Source of the DNA: a virus
Length of the DNA: 64,000 nt
Strand: one strand, 5' to 3'
IMG/VR virus record: IMGVR_UViG_3300045051_000978
Location: 62,001 to 126,000 of that record
Below, piece after piece: positions 8,992 through 16,817 of this stretch. Below the pieces are notes generated by a model. The model was not told the DNA's origin and made no database searches. It saw only the letters and a list, made by a program, of their open reading frames with translations. How positions within the stretch are numbered: position 1 is the stretch's first letter; the number at the start of each line of letters is the position of its first letter. The translations under genes and the position numbers were made by a program.

Positions 8992-9126
8992 TCAGCCGAG
9001 GAACGAAATCTGCGCAGTCGGGTACCTGGCAGTGATGATGCCCCGCGCCTGGGACTGGCTGGTTGCCTGGACCGTTTCGGTGAAGGTTTGGCCGTTCACG
9101 AAGACTCGCCAACGATAGGTGTTCAT
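8992..9126 (-). CDS. Small protein MNTYRWRV..., 44 residues
   Basis: ATG 9126 to TGA 8992. The protein begins MNTYRWRVFVNGQTF and contains ATSQSQARGIITARYPTA, a strand-strand-helix pattern resembling short phage DUF-type proteins. It is bounded by a promoter 8 nt upstream of the ATG and a terminator downstream, which strongly supports a real gene despite its size. Confidence 0.75.
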   Translation of the reverse strand: MNTYRWRVFVNGQTFTETVQATSQSQARGIITARYPTAQISFLG

Positions 9127-9134
9127 CGCCGAGC

Positions 9135-9162
9135 ACTATACGCCCCGTTGATATTTTGTAAA
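9135..9162 (-). promoter_or_regulatory. Sigma70-like promoter on the minus strand
   Basis: On the minus strand TTTACA (9157-9162), 16 bp, TATAGT (9135-9140), then 8 nt to ATG 9126. A GTTTAC site forms the -35 region. The upstream boundary is the terminator at 9164-9191. Confidence 0.6.
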
Positions 9163-9163
9163 C

Positions 9164-9191
9164 AAAAAACCACCGCCGTGAAGCGGTGGTT
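9164..9191 (-). terminator. Intrinsic terminator for the minus strand
   Basis: A 9-bp stem AACCACCGC/GCGGTGGTT with a six-base loop is followed on the minus strand by a run of T. It ends the transcript of the exported repeat protein at 9216-9545. Confidence 0.85.
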
Positions 9192-9215
9192 CTGGAACCG
9201 AAGCAAAGCGAAGGA

Positions 9216-9545
9216 TCAGTAGCCGCGAGGAGCCCGCGTGCCGACCTTGCCGGTGTAAGGGTTGATGTTGGGGTAGGTGGAGAAGTTGTTGTTGAACGAC
9301 CGATCAGGCGTCGTGCGGAAGTGCGGGGCGACGTAGGTGCCGTTACCGCGGAAATACGGCGAAACGGTGGTCACGCTGGGCGACGGCAGTCGCGGCATGG
9401 TGTACGTCGGCATGGTGTACGTCGGCGTACGGGGCATCGTGTACGTCGGCGTACGGGGCAACCCGTACCGATCCGCACCGCGGGATTCGCCACCAGGAAT
9501 GAGAAGAGCCGCGAGGGCAACTGCGACGAGAAGCATGGACTTCAT
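9216..9545 (-). CDS. Exported protein with PRTPTYTMP repeats
   Basis: 109 residues from ATG 9545 (MKSMLLVAVALAALLIPGG), a classical signal peptide with predicted cleavage near SRGA. Next come degenerate repeats of PRTPTYTMP, then a C-terminal motif GTYVAPHFRTTPDRSFNNN...NPYTGKVGT. That ending matches small exported bacterial proteins of unknown function that share a GTYVxPHxRTxPD...NxNPYTG signature (from memory). It is probably bacterial in origin and acts at or outside the host envelope. Confidence 0.8.
   Translation of the reverse strand: MKSMLLVAVALAALLIPGGESRGADRYGLPRTPTYTMPRTPTYTMPTYTMPRLPSPSVTTVSPYFRGNGTYVAPHFRTTPDRSFNNNFSTYPNINPYTGKVGTRAPRGY
9394..9460. repeat. Short tandem repeats inside the exported-protein gene
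   Basis: A 15-bp unit (GGCATGGTGTACGTC) occurs twice in tandem at 9394-9423. It is followed by a 24-bp unit beginning GGCGTACGGGGCATC and a partial second copy. They encode the Thr-Tyr-Thr-Met-Pro repeats, and slippage here could change repeat number in frame. Confidence 0.75.
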
Positions 9546-9589
9546 GGGCGTGAGCCTGCCTGAATGGCTGGCGAAGTTCAAGAACTTGT

Positions 9590-10015
9590 TTACGAAAAGT
9601 GCTTGCAGGCATCCCGAATCTGCCGAGCGTTTTCCCAGGCCAGCTCTGGCAGGTTCGACACCTTGGCCCAACGCACCTTTTCGGCGTCATCGTCGGCCAC
9701 CGCCTTCGTTCCTGCCGGCACCCATGTCCAGAAGAAGGTGAGGTGACCGATGTCTACGTCATCCTCCTCGAACTGGTGCATCTCGTCCGCCTCGATGCCC
9801 GTCTCCTCGGTCAGCTCGCGGTACGCTGCATCGCGGTCGCTCTCTCCGCTGTCCACGTGGCCACCTGGGCATGCCCATTTGCCCTTCATGGGCTCACCGC
9901 CACGCTTGATGATCAAGGCTTCCGGGTCCTCGCGGTTACGCAGGACGACGATCCCGACGTAGCGTGCCTGCTCTTCCAGCAAGCGCGCCGCGACTGCGTG
10001 AGCGATGCCTCTCAT
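9590..10015 (-). CDS. Nudix hydrolase with LxE tag
   Basis: 141 residues from ATG 10015. A complete Nudix box is present, GHVDSGESDRDAAYRELTEE then TGI (pattern Gx5Ex7REUxEExGU), around residues 50-72, so hydrolysis of a nucleoside diphosphate derivative is expected. The N-terminus AHAVAARLLEEQ matches the recurrent tag, which would make this a packaged, injected enzyme. The substrate cannot be told from sequence. The stop codon TAA lies in a GTAAAC site. Confidence 0.85.
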   Translation of the reverse strand: MRGIAHAVAARLLEEQARYVGIVVLRNREDPEALIIKRGGEPMKGKWACPGGHVDSGESDRDAAYRELTEETGIEADEMHQFEEDDVDIGHLTFFWTWVPAGTKAVADDDAEKVRWAKVSNLPELAWENARQIRDACKHFS

Positions 10016-10368
10016 GCTGTTGTCTCCACCCACTTGTAGGCGCTGATCGCGCCGCGCAGCGTCGGCTTGCACACACCGGCACGATGCGTGTTGCAGCAGT
10101 ACCAGGTCTTTCCGTTTACGACAGACTTCCAGACGGCCGGTGTCGGTTTGTCCTGGTGGCTGTAGTGCCAGACTGCTCCTGCATCCATGACCTGCTTCCG
10201 CTCCTTGGCTGTAAGCGCCACCTTGCCACGCTTCAGCTTCGCCATGGTCGGCCCGCGCTTGGCCTCCAGGACGCGCCGCGCAAATCCAGGCGGCATGTCC
10301 AGGACAACTTCAACCAGAGCCTTGACCTGAAAAGGCGTGTAGAATTCAGTCGGCATACGGGCAATCAC
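10012..10368 (-). CDS. Unknown protein, Cys-containing C-terminus
   Basis: 118 residues from GTG 10368, which overlaps the upstream stop; ATG 10356 is possible. The middle is basic (AKLKRGKVALTAKERKQVMD), and the C-terminus has WYCCNTHRAGVC, possibly a metal-binding or nucleic-acid-binding patch. No family was recognised. It is coupled to the Nudix gene. Confidence 0.6.
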   Translation of the reverse strand: MIARMPTEFYTPFQVKALVEVVLDMPPGFARRVLEAKRGPTMAKLKRGKVALTAKERKQVMDAGAVWHYSHQDKPTPAVWKSVVNGKTWYCCNTHRAGVCKPTLRGAISAYKWVETTA

Positions 10369-11585
10369 AAACTCTCACGCCAGCGCGCAGACGCCAGAAA
10401 GGTTTCAGTCGTACCGGAAATCCTGGTCGCGCAAATCCAAATCTGGTCGCTGACCCCGGCGATGCTTGCTCCGAGCGAAAGAAAGCCCCTGATCTCTCCC
10501 GATGACGAAGGCGAATACCCACCGCCTTGCTGATCGTACCCGCTGAGCACGATGAAATTCGGACTGCTTACTGTTGTCGCATTGGTTGGAGTAGCCGATT
10601 CAAGCGCACTGTTCGTGACTGGTACCCACGTCGGCGCTGTACCGGCCAAGGTAGGGTTGAAGCACACCACGTATCGGTACGTGGCCGTAGACGTACACAA
10701 AATGTTAAAACTGATCGGTCGAACAGTTGCGCTTTGATGCGTGGATTTCAGGCGAAGCCCGAGCACTGGATAAAGACTAGTGTCGTTGTTCGTTACCAAC
10801 CCAGTGATGCCAGTATCAACTCCGCGCTCAACACCCGTATCGTCAAGACCACCCTCACTGGTTACCGTGCAGCAGATGCAGTCCATGCTCGTAGCTGCTC
10901 CGGCTCCCGTGTTGCTAATCTCGTAGCGCATCGGGAGGTTAGGCGTCGAAGTGTAAACAGACGTTTCAATGTTGGCGTGGTCGATCTGATGCGCGATCAA
11001 GATACGACCATCGAGCACGAACCCAAGGCGTATGCTGCCAACGCCAAGCCACTCGAAATCGAAGTAGAACAGCTGCGCTTTTGTCAGATCGAGTGTGAAG
11101 CCGCTGTAGCCGCCACCGTCGAGCCTGTCGAGATTCCAACCTGACTGAGGGTATACACGATCAACACCTGCCTTACGAACGACGAACGACAAAGTCGTAC
11201 CGTCAAGTTGAAGGAAAACACCGTTGTTGCTGTCGTACAAACCAGCCCGTTTGATCACGCTAGCCACACCGCCATTGAAATTGAACGTCATGAACGCAGT
11301 GTGGCTCTTACCCGGCTGGTAATTGAACCGCCGGAAAGTCTGGCGCACACGTGTGCCAGCAGTAGCGTTCGAGACAGCCAGCCGAATGCGAGCGTCGGAC
11401 TGCAAGTACGTGCTCGAAGTTCCTGAACCTGAAATTTGCTGATCGTCCCAGAAGAGGGTCGGCATGTCCGCCACGATCAGCTTCGAGTCGAACAGCGTTT
11501 TTGGCTCGCTGGTGCGCAGTCGGCCGAAAGCGTCTCGGTACGCTTGAGCCTCGTTGGGATGCGGATTTGGTTGAAAAAGTCCCAT
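10365..11585 (-). CDS. Putative tail or particle structural protein
   Basis: 406 residues. The N-terminal stretch AFGRLRTSEPKTLFDSKLI followed by a YQPGKS motif near residue 90 is, from memory, shared by virion proteins in several myoviruses and marine phages. The remainder is beta-rich with many Thr/Ser/Gly, as in concanavalin-like fibre domains. It heads a group of minus-strand tail genes. Confidence 0.65.
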   Translation of the reverse strand: MGLFQPNPHPNEAQAYRDAFGRLRTSEPKTLFDSKLIVADMPTLFWDDQQISGSGTSSTYLQSDARIRLAVSNATAGTRVRQTFRRFNYQPGKSHTAFMTFNFNGGVASVIKRAGLYDSNNGVFLQLDGTTLSFVVRKAGVDRVYPQSGWNLDRLDGGGYSGFTLDLTKAQLFYFDFEWLGVGSIRLGFVLDGRILIAHQIDHANIETSVYTSTPNLPMRYEISNTGAGAATSMDCICCTVTSEGGLDDTGVERGVDTGITGLVTNNDTSLYPVLGLRLKSTHQSATVRPISFNILCTSTATYRYVVCFNPTLAGTAPTWVPVTNSALESATPTNATTVSSPNFIVLSGYDQQGGGYSPSSSGEIRGFLSLGASIAGVSDQIWICATRISGTTETFLASARWRESL

Positions 11586-11588
11586 AGG

Positions 11589-11939
11589 TCACCTGATCAA
11601 TTTACGTTTGGCAGCCGCAGCTACAGCCACGAGCGTCTCCGCCATCCTCACGAGCCACGCCTTCTGTGGTGGCGGCAGCTGATCCTCTGGTTTGTTCTTG
11701 CTGCGGGCTTTACCGGTCATCTCCAGCACTACCTCTCGAACCAACGGCTGCACGACGTGTCCGTCTACACGTGGCATACCGTCCGAACGATTGGCCATCA
11801 CGTAGACAACGCAGTCATGCGTTACGTTTACAGAATTGTAGCCGGGTCGTCCGGCCACCTGCCGAATGAACTCCCTGATCAATTTCTTGATCTCATCGCG
11901 ATGCTCACCGACATCGGGTGATTCGTAGCGCTGGATCAT
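11589..11939 (-). CDS. Unknown protein between tail genes
   Basis: 116 residues. A helical N-terminus (DEIKKLIREFIRQVAG) is followed by VTHDCVVYVMANRSDG and an Ala/Lys-rich C-terminus (VAAAAKRKLIR). No family was recognised. It overlaps the upstream gene by ATGA. A GTTTAC site lies at 11826. Confidence 0.55.
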   Translation of the reverse strand: MIQRYESPDVGEHRDEIKKLIREFIRQVAGRPGYNSVNVTHDCVVYVMANRSDGMPRVDGHVVQPLVREVVLEMTGKARSKNKPEDQLPPPQKAWLVRMAETLVAVAAAAKRKLIR

Positions 11940-12478
11940 CGAACGCTGCCGAGGTAAGTTGTCAGTACACCGTTACCGGCGACGTAGGCCGCGCTGATAT
12001 ACTTGCTCGGACCAACCAGCACGTGCACGACCGACTCCCTGTCCACCGCTTCCACGTGCCAGTTCACGCCGTCCATGGAGCTGCGCGTCTGCACAGACAC
12101 CGTCCCGTTTATCAGGTGCTGCACCGTGTGATATAGGCGACCAGCAACAAGCGCCGCTGGCGAAGCCCCTGGGCCTGTGGCGGCGTTGAAGAGCGTGGTC
12201 TCGTAGAGCGTACCCGCACTGACGGACAAGGCAATCGCCTCCAACGTAGACTGGCGCAGGACGTTGCCTTCGTCGTCCACAGGCTGAACAGGCACGACGA
12301 CAGACGCTGCTCCGCGAGGCTCCGCAGCCGTTCCGAACGGCAGCCGAACTTCAGTTCCAGCCGACTTCAGCTCAACCGCGCCAATGGCGTTGGTACCTGA
12401 CGAAAAAGTCGCAGTGATCGCAGACGTTACATCTGGATCACGCACAAAGGTCACCGGTAGACCGCCGCTGTCGATCAT
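11936..12478 (-). CDS. Putative tail fibre or head fibre protein
   Basis: 180 residues, Ala/Gly/Thr/Val-rich. RSSMDGVNWHVEAVDRES followed by an AYVAGNGVLTTYLGSVR ending resembles phage fibre or decoration proteins. Coupled to the next minus-strand gene. The start lies opposite the 5' region of the divergent FkbM gene. Confidence 0.55.
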   Translation of the reverse strand: MIDSGGLPVTFVRDPDVTSAITATFSSGTNAIGAVELKSAGTEVRLPFGTAAEPRGAASVVVPVQPVDDEGNVLRQSTLEAIALSVSAGTLYETTLFNAATGPGASPAALVAGRLYHTVQHLINGTVSVQTRSSMDGVNWHVEAVDRESVVHVLVGPSKYISAAYVAGNGVLTTYLGSVR

Positions 12479-12506
12479 CTTGTCCTACCTACCCGTTCTT
12501 AGAGGC

Positions 12507-13106
12507 ATGTATTCGCAGAACGACGAGGAACGCCACATTGTAGAACACCTTTCCGGAATTGCGCCGGCTGACGGTCGCTTCCTGGACATCGGCGCGTACG
12601 ACGGCAAAACGCTCAGCAACACCTACCGCCTGGTCGAGCTGGGCTGGGGCGGGCTGTGCATCGAGCCATCGCCGTACTGCTTCACCCAGATGCTCAACAT
12701 TCACCGCGGCAACGAGCGCGTGCAGCTGCTCAACACTGCCGTGATCCCGGGAGCCCACGCGGCCATTCTACCATTCCACGATTCTCAGGGTGACGCTGTC
12801 AGCACCCTGGTGGACTCGCACGTGGCCCGCTGGTCCTCCTCGGTCAAATACCGAAGCTTCTTCACCCAGGCCATGCCGTTGCGCGCCGTGTTCGCCCAGT
12901 TCGGCGTCAACTACGACTTCATCAACCTAGACGTGGAAAGTCTGAACATCGACCTGTTCCGCGAACTGCCGTTCGACCAGCTGACCCGCCTGAAGCTGAT
13001 CTGCGTCGAACACGACGGCCACTACCCGGAGATGCTGACCGAGCTGGCCAAGCACGGTTTCCGCCTGTTGGCGCAGAATGGCGAGAACATCATCGCCGGC
13101 CGGTAA
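12507..13106 (+). CDS. FkbM-family methyltransferase
   Basis: 199 residues from ATG 12507, preceded by an AGAGG ribosome-binding site. FLDIGAYDGKTLSNT (about residues 24-38) is the SAM-binding motif I, IEPSP follows, and INLDVESLNIDL is the characteristic later motif. FkbM enzymes O-methylate sugars or small molecules. It is a + strand gene embedded in minus-strand tail genes, like a moron. Glycan methylation on host surface or virion is inferred. Confidence 0.85.
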   Translation: MYSQNDEERHIVEHLSGIAPADGRFLDIGAYDGKTLSNTYRLVELGWGGLCIEPSPYCFTQMLNIHRGNERVQLLNTAVIPGAHAAILPFHDSQGDAVSTLVDSHVARWSSSVKYRSFFTQAMPLRAVFAQFGVNYDFINLDVESLNIDLFRELPFDQLTRLKLICVEHDGHYPEMLTELAKHGFRLLAQNGENIIAGR

Positions 13107-13127
13107 TTACGGTGGAGCCGTTTGGGC

Positions 13128-13155
13128 TTGAAAACCGTAAACAATTTGATACCCT
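13128..13155 (+). promoter_or_regulatory. Candidate promoter before the 13162 gene
   Basis: TTGAAA (13128-13133), 16 bp, TACCCT (13150-13155), then 6 nt to ATG 13162. A GTAAAC site sits in the spacer. The match is weaker than in the TTGACG sites but has the same geometry. Confidence 0.4.
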
Positions 13156-13161
13156 GCTGCC

Positions 13162-13644
13162 ATGTCTGAAATCGCGCCCAGCCTCGTCGGTAAGCTCCTG
13201 GAGGACGGTGAGCAGCCTAATCCCGAACGGGAAGAGCTGCATCGTCCGGAGGACGCAGACAAGTGGGAAGGTGCCTACAGGACCTTCGACGAGCTGTGGG
13301 CGCTCAAGCAGAAGCAGATGGAGCTGTTCCGCGAGCTGGGCGCGTCCATCGCCTACCGGCGGGCTCTGCACAAGGTCGGTCTGGTGCCTGGACAGGTGAA
13401 GAATGTCGTGCGCGCCAGTGACATCTACGAGACGACGCCCATCACGCCTGGGCACCCGCTCAAGGCCATCCGCTTCAGCTACGCGAAGCGGTATCCGAAT
13501 GCCCTGGTCGGTGTCGTCACCAAGGACGACCGACACGTCTACTTCCACGATCCCGTGCCGCGGCAGTACGGCGAGCAGGCACCGACCTACGCCGAGTTCA
13601 ACGCTAAGCGGCAGGCGGCTCGGGAACAGGCAGCGGGTTACTAG
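13162..13644 (+). CDS. Tagged protein of unknown function
   Basis: 160 residues. The N-terminus MSEIAPSLVGKLLEDGE is a tag. A charged helical region follows (WALKQKQMELFRELGASIAYRR), then a small mixed domain with VGVVTKDDRHVYFHDPVPR. It is convergent with the next gene, the 3' ends overlapping by 41 bp. Function unknown. Confidence 0.7.
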   Translation: MSEIAPSLVGKLLEDGEQPNPEREELHRPEDADKWEGAYRTFDELWALKQKQMELFRELGASIAYRRALHKVGLVPGQVKNVVRASDIYETTPITPGHPLKAIRFSYAKRYPNALVGVVTKDDRHVYFHDPVPRQYGEQAPTYAEFNAKRQAAREQAAGY

Positions 13645-14482
13645 GCTCAGCGTAGAAAGCCGAGAAGGTGACGGGCAGAATTTCGGACGTGCGCAGCCGC
13701 ATGTCGTCGGGCAGATGCACGCGGACGTTTACAAATCCGCGATCCATGAGGTGCTGCCGAATGGTGCGCGCAATGTCGCCGACGTTCTGCCGCGTCATCT
13801 TCTGCCGCAGCCTTCGCCCACCTGACGCGTGCGTGATGACGCGGGCGCTTACGTTGACGATTCCCTTCCCCTCGTACCAGTTGACGTGCTCGATCTCGTA
13901 GACACCTGGCACGACAGCGCGCAGCTTCGGCAGGAGATCGCCGTGCTCGTTGGGCCACTGAATCTCGTCGGCGATTGAGCCGTCGTCGTCCAGGCTCTCT
14001 TGGCGCGAACCAAACTTGCGCTGCCACTCCTGTTCCTTCCAGAGCCTGCGTTTCTTCGCGATGGACCACCAGTCCCTGTACTTCGGCGGCGCGTACAGCT
14101 TGGGCGCGACCCTGAACGAGACCATGCCTCGCCCAGGCGCATCACTGAGGTTCACGTAGACCTCCACGACAAAAAGATCGTGGGCCGTCGCGAAGCGCTC
14201 TGCACCGCGGCGCAGACGCGTGCGTAGAGCCGACTGTGATGTCTCGGGCGGAGCCTGTACGTCAACCTGGAGGTAAACGTCCCGGTCATCGTGGCCGAGA
14301 TCGCGGCTGTCGTGGGCCAGGTGAAACTTCCAGGGTTGAAGATTGTCGTTGAAGAATTTGACGACCTCTTCTTTTGAAAACGCCGTGGGCGACGCGGCAC
14401 GAACCAGCTCCTCCGAGTCAAAGTCATCGGGCGCTCCATCTTCCAGGAGCGCCCGCGCAACCGAACTGGCCGACGAGATCAC
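13604..14482 (-). CDS. Large tagged protein
   Basis: 292 residues from GTG 14482, which follows the TAGTTAG motif by 3 nt. The N-terminus MISSASSVARALLEDGAPDD is the tag. The body is mixed alpha/beta with two similar-looking strand pairs (VYLQVDVQAPP, VFVVEVYVNL) and a Pro-rich end. No catalytic motif is evident. Confidence 0.7.
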   Translation of the reverse strand: MISSASSVARALLEDGAPDDFDSEELVRAASPTAFSKEEVVKFFNDNLQPWKFHLAHDSRDLGHDDRDVYLQVDVQAPPETSQSALRTRLRRGAERFATAHDLFVVEVYVNLSDAPGRGMVSFRVAPKLYAPPKYRDWWSIAKKRRLWKEQEWQRKFGSRQESLDDDGSIADEIQWPNEHGDLLPKLRAVVPGVYEIEHVNWYEGKGIVNVSARVITHASGGRRLRQKMTRQNVGDIARTIRQHLMDRGFVNVRVHLPDDMRLRTSEILPVTFSAFYAEPSNPLPVPEPPAA

Positions 14483-14835
14483 GCCCTAACTAGCGGCGTC
14501 TGCGCGGCCAGCCATGCCTGGTAGCAGCGTTCCGCGGCCAGCTTGGAATCGTCGCGAGCACTCATCATCTCGCGAGCGCGTTGCTTGGCCTTGAACAGCA
14601 ATCCTGTCGGGAACCAGTGCGGCGCGGCAACGCTCAGGCGCTGACGGATCGCCTCGTAGCGTGGCGTATCCACCTCCGCCCGCTGCTTCACAGCGCTGCC
14701 TGAGTTCGGGTTGACGGACCGAAGCCGGTGCTTGTGCGCCCACTTCAGGTCACGGATGTTGGCACTCAGCTGTCTGTACTCGGCGCGCCACTCAGAACGC
14801 CACAGCAGGTAATCTTCCTTGGTCTTGAATTCCAT
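14479..14835 (-). CDS. Basic helical protein of unknown function
   Basis: 118 residues, strongly basic and helical (RSEWRAEYRQLSANIRDLKWAHKHRLR). Could bind nucleic acid, but no domain was recognised. It overlaps the following gene's GTG start (GTGA). Confidence 0.6.
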   Translation of the reverse strand: MEFKTKEDYLLWRSEWRAEYRQLSANIRDLKWAHKHRLRSVNPNSGSAVKQRAEVDTPRYEAIRQRLSVAAPHWFPTGLLFKAKQRAREMMSARDDSKLAAERCYQAWLAAQTPLVRA

Positions 14836-14837
14836 AA

Positions 14838-15047
14838 TCAGCGATCAAATACGGGGTTGATGTCAGCCAGTCTGTAAACGTTATCGACGCGCCTGTCGTT
14901 CTCCTTCCAGTCCTTGTTGATGGACTCGGCGAAGCGACACGCAGCCGCGTCATCCTCGAAGGTCAGCACTTCCGTCTGCGTATCGGTTCGCCGGCAACAG
15001 CCGCAGAAGTAGCCGTTGCCAACGGTGTAAACAACGAGGTAGGGCAC
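14838..15047 (-). CDS. Small Cys-containing protein
   Basis: 69 residues from GTG 15047. YFCGCCRRTDTQTEVLTFED then CRFAESINKDW suggests a small strand-helix domain with a possible metal site. Function unknown. Confidence 0.6.
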   Translation of the reverse strand: MPYLVVYTVGNGYFCGCCRRTDTQTEVLTFEDDAAACRFAESINKDWKENDRRVDNVYRLADINPVFDR

Positions 15048-15070
15048 CTACGTGGGTTCAGTCTGTTCGC

Positions 15071-15445
15071 TCATGGTATCAGTCGAAGGCGCTTGGTGAT
15101 GTGTTCCACTTCGTCTCTGGTGGCCGGGCCAAATCCGAGCGCCGTAACGGTCGGCTCGCCGCCAAAGAAATCGGGGCATCCTGAGTCCACGACCAGGAAA
15201 TGGGGGATGCCAGAGGAAGCGCAGAGATCGGCTGCGCGCAGGAGATGAGAGTAGGACGCGGTGAGGGCGACCTTGGTGCCAGGAAGGTCAGCAGCGTACG
15301 CACGCGCCACCTCCGGCCGGGAGGACTGCGAGGACAAAAAAGAGCCCAGGAACGCGTGTCCAGCTTGGCTGGCAGCTTTTCCTGGGGTCATGCCGGCGTC
15401 GGAGCGGACGACGGCGTACAGACGAAGCGTTGGGTCAGACGACAC
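15071..15445 (-). CDS. pth2: Peptidyl-tRNA hydrolase 2-like protein
   Basis: 124 residues from GTG 15445. The PTH2 pattern is visible: MTPGKAASQAGHAFLG (family GKxAAQxxHA), GTKVAL, GIPHFLVVDSG, and GGEPTVTALGFGPATRDEV (family TVTALGxGP). Pth2 is the archaeal/eukaryotic-type enzyme that releases peptides from peptidyl-tRNA; bacteria also have Pth2-like proteins. A phage copy could rescue stalled tRNA during infection. The catalytic Lys and His of the first motif are present. Confidence 0.75.
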   Translation of the reverse strand: MSSDPTLRLYAVVRSDAGMTPGKAASQAGHAFLGSFLSSQSSRPEVARAYAADLPGTKVALTASYSHLLRAADLCASSGIPHFLVVDSGCPDFFGGEPTVTALGFGPATRDEVEHITKRLRLIP

Positions 15446-15543
15446 CTCTTCCGTGAGGATCGGAGGAGGGGTAGAGTTGGAAACCTACGTCGGCTTCACG
15501 TGGGACACTTTTGCTTGAAGCGTTGAAGGTGTCAAGCGCGAGT

Positions 15544-15951
15544 TCAGAACTGACGGTGAAAAGCTTTGATCAGCTCTTCACCGCCGGCATCCAGTGCCTT
15601 CAGGCGCTTGCGCACGCTGTGCTTCCCACCGTGGTCACGACAGGAGACGTGCCGACCCTGCACGCCGTGGAACACCTCAGCTTGGTAACCGATACTGTCG
15701 AGGTAAACGTCCAATCGCCAATCGGGCAAGCGCCCAGTGAACACCTGAACGTCTACAGTTCTGACGATTACGAAGCCGGCACCTTTGACGCCACAGAGCT
15801 TCAGCTGCCCAGGTTTCACGACCTCGACAGATCGAAGATGAAAGGCAGACCCTTCGGAAATGATCACAGGCTGCGTGCCGTTCCGCATGACCGGAGTTGG
15901 GCGTGTGAACACAGCCAGCAAACCATCACGGACTGCCTTCTCGTGCTTCAT
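15544..15951 (-). CDS. Unknown protein
   Basis: 135 residues from ATG 15951. Beta-rich first half, then a basic C-terminus with CRDHGGKHSVRKRLKAL. No family recognised. Coupled to the next gene upstream by ATGA. The 98-nt gap to the Pth2 gene holds a TTGACA (15531-15536) but no convincing -10. Confidence 0.55.
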   Translation of the reverse strand: MKHEKAVRDGLLAVFTRPTPVMRNGTQPVIISEGSAFHLRSVEVVKPGQLKLCGVKGAGFVIVRTVDVQVFTGRLPDWRLDVYLDSIGYQAEVFHGVQGRHVSCRDHGGKHSVRKRLKALDAGGEELIKAFHRQF

Positions 15952-16475
15952 GCCTGGATGGTTGGAGGCGTGGGGCGCTCAGGCGCAGGCTCCGCGGCGG
16001 GCGCAGAGACCGCAGACTTCTTGGGTGGCGCAGACTTCTTGGGTGCCGTCGGTTTGGGCGTAGGCTTCTTGGGTGCCGCGGTCGGCTTCGCCTTGGTCTT
16101 CAACGCAGCCTTGGCTTTCCTGTGTGCCGCCCAGCGCTTCTTGGCTGCCGCGACGATCTTGGCGCGGCCGGCTTCGCTCAAACGGTACGGAGCCTTGCTC
16201 GACTGCTTGGGCGCGGCCCCGTAAACCGTAGACGGCTGCACGACGCGCACCGTCGCGTCGGTGACCAAGCCCATGCGCTGAAGAATGGTGCCGACAGCAC
16301 CACGACACGTCTGCGCGAACGGCTGGGCAGGGTCGTACAAATGCCAGATGTGCCACCAGAGGTTCAGATACTTGGGCTTGAGCATCTCGTCGATGGCCCG
16401 CACATCGAACTGCATGCACGCCACAGTCCATCTCTGCATGAACTGCTTGATCTCGGCTTGGGACGGGGTCTTCAT
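15948..16475 (-). CDS. Protein with histone H1-like Ala/Lys/Pro tail
   Basis: 175 residues. The first 75 residues look globular and contain many Trp (NLWWHIWHLYD). Then LSEAGRAKIVAAAKKRWAAH, a basic helix found in many DNA-associated proteins, leads to a long tail built from repeats of AxPKKPTPKPTAPKKSAPPKK. This looks like a nucleic-acid-binding tail of the histone-H1 type and could compact or tether DNA. Confidence 0.7.
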   Translation of the reverse strand: MKTPSQAEIKQFMQRWTVACMQFDVRAIDEMLKPKYLNLWWHIWHLYDPAQPFAQTCRGAVGTILQRMGLVTDATVRVVQPSTVYGAAPKQSSKAPYRLSEAGRAKIVAAAKKRWAAHRKAKAALKTKAKPTAAPKKPTPKPTAPKKSAPPKKSAVSAPAAEPAPERPTPPTIQA

Positions 16476-16478
16476 GGA

Positions 16479-16775
16479 TTACTGTCTCGACGCCAACGCC
16501 CTTTCGTAGAAGAAAGCACGGTGCTCCGGAGGAACGCGACAAATCACGACCGTGGGTGAAAGCTGGGTGATCATCGCTTCATACCCGGTGTTCCCGCCTT
16601 GGGTAAACCGGACAACCAGCAGGCGCATCGTGGGCGAAATGCCTTCAAACCCAGAAGCTGTCCCGCCTTTCGGAGCCGGCGGAGGCGGGTTGCACGCCGT
16701 CCAGACGAACTCCGTTGCGCGGGCGCGATCCATCAGATCGCAGACTTGGGCTTGAACTCCCTTGAACAAGGACAC
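16479..16775 (-). CDS. Small protein of unknown function
   Basis: 98 residues from GTG 16775, selected because a promoter lies just 6 nt upstream. A Pro-rich stretch (NPPPPAPKGG) separates two small ordered parts. No family recognised. Confidence 0.6.
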   Translation of the reverse strand: MSLFKGVQAQVCDLMDRARATEFVWTACNPPPPAPKGGTASGFEGISPTMRLLVVRFTQGGNTGYEAMITQLSPTVVICRVPPEHRAFFYERALASRQ

Positions 16776-16781
16776 GGCAGA

Positions 16782-16809
16782 ACTGTATACGATTCTGCCG
16801 TTCCGTCAA
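16782..16809 (-). promoter_or_regulatory. Sigma70-like promoter, leaderless geometry
   Basis: Minus strand: TTGACG (16804-16809), 16 bp, TACAGT (16782-16787), preceded by GTA. GTG 16775 is only 6 nt downstream. No Shine-Dalgarno fits in the gap. Confidence 0.65.
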
Positions 16810-16817
16810 CCGCAATC

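Noticed and set aside
9394-9460. CRISPR-like repeats
   Set aside because: The repeats are contiguous, have no spacers and encode peptide repeats.
15531-15536. Promoter for the Pth2 gene using TTGACA
   Set aside because: No plausible -10 at the expected spacing before the GTG start.
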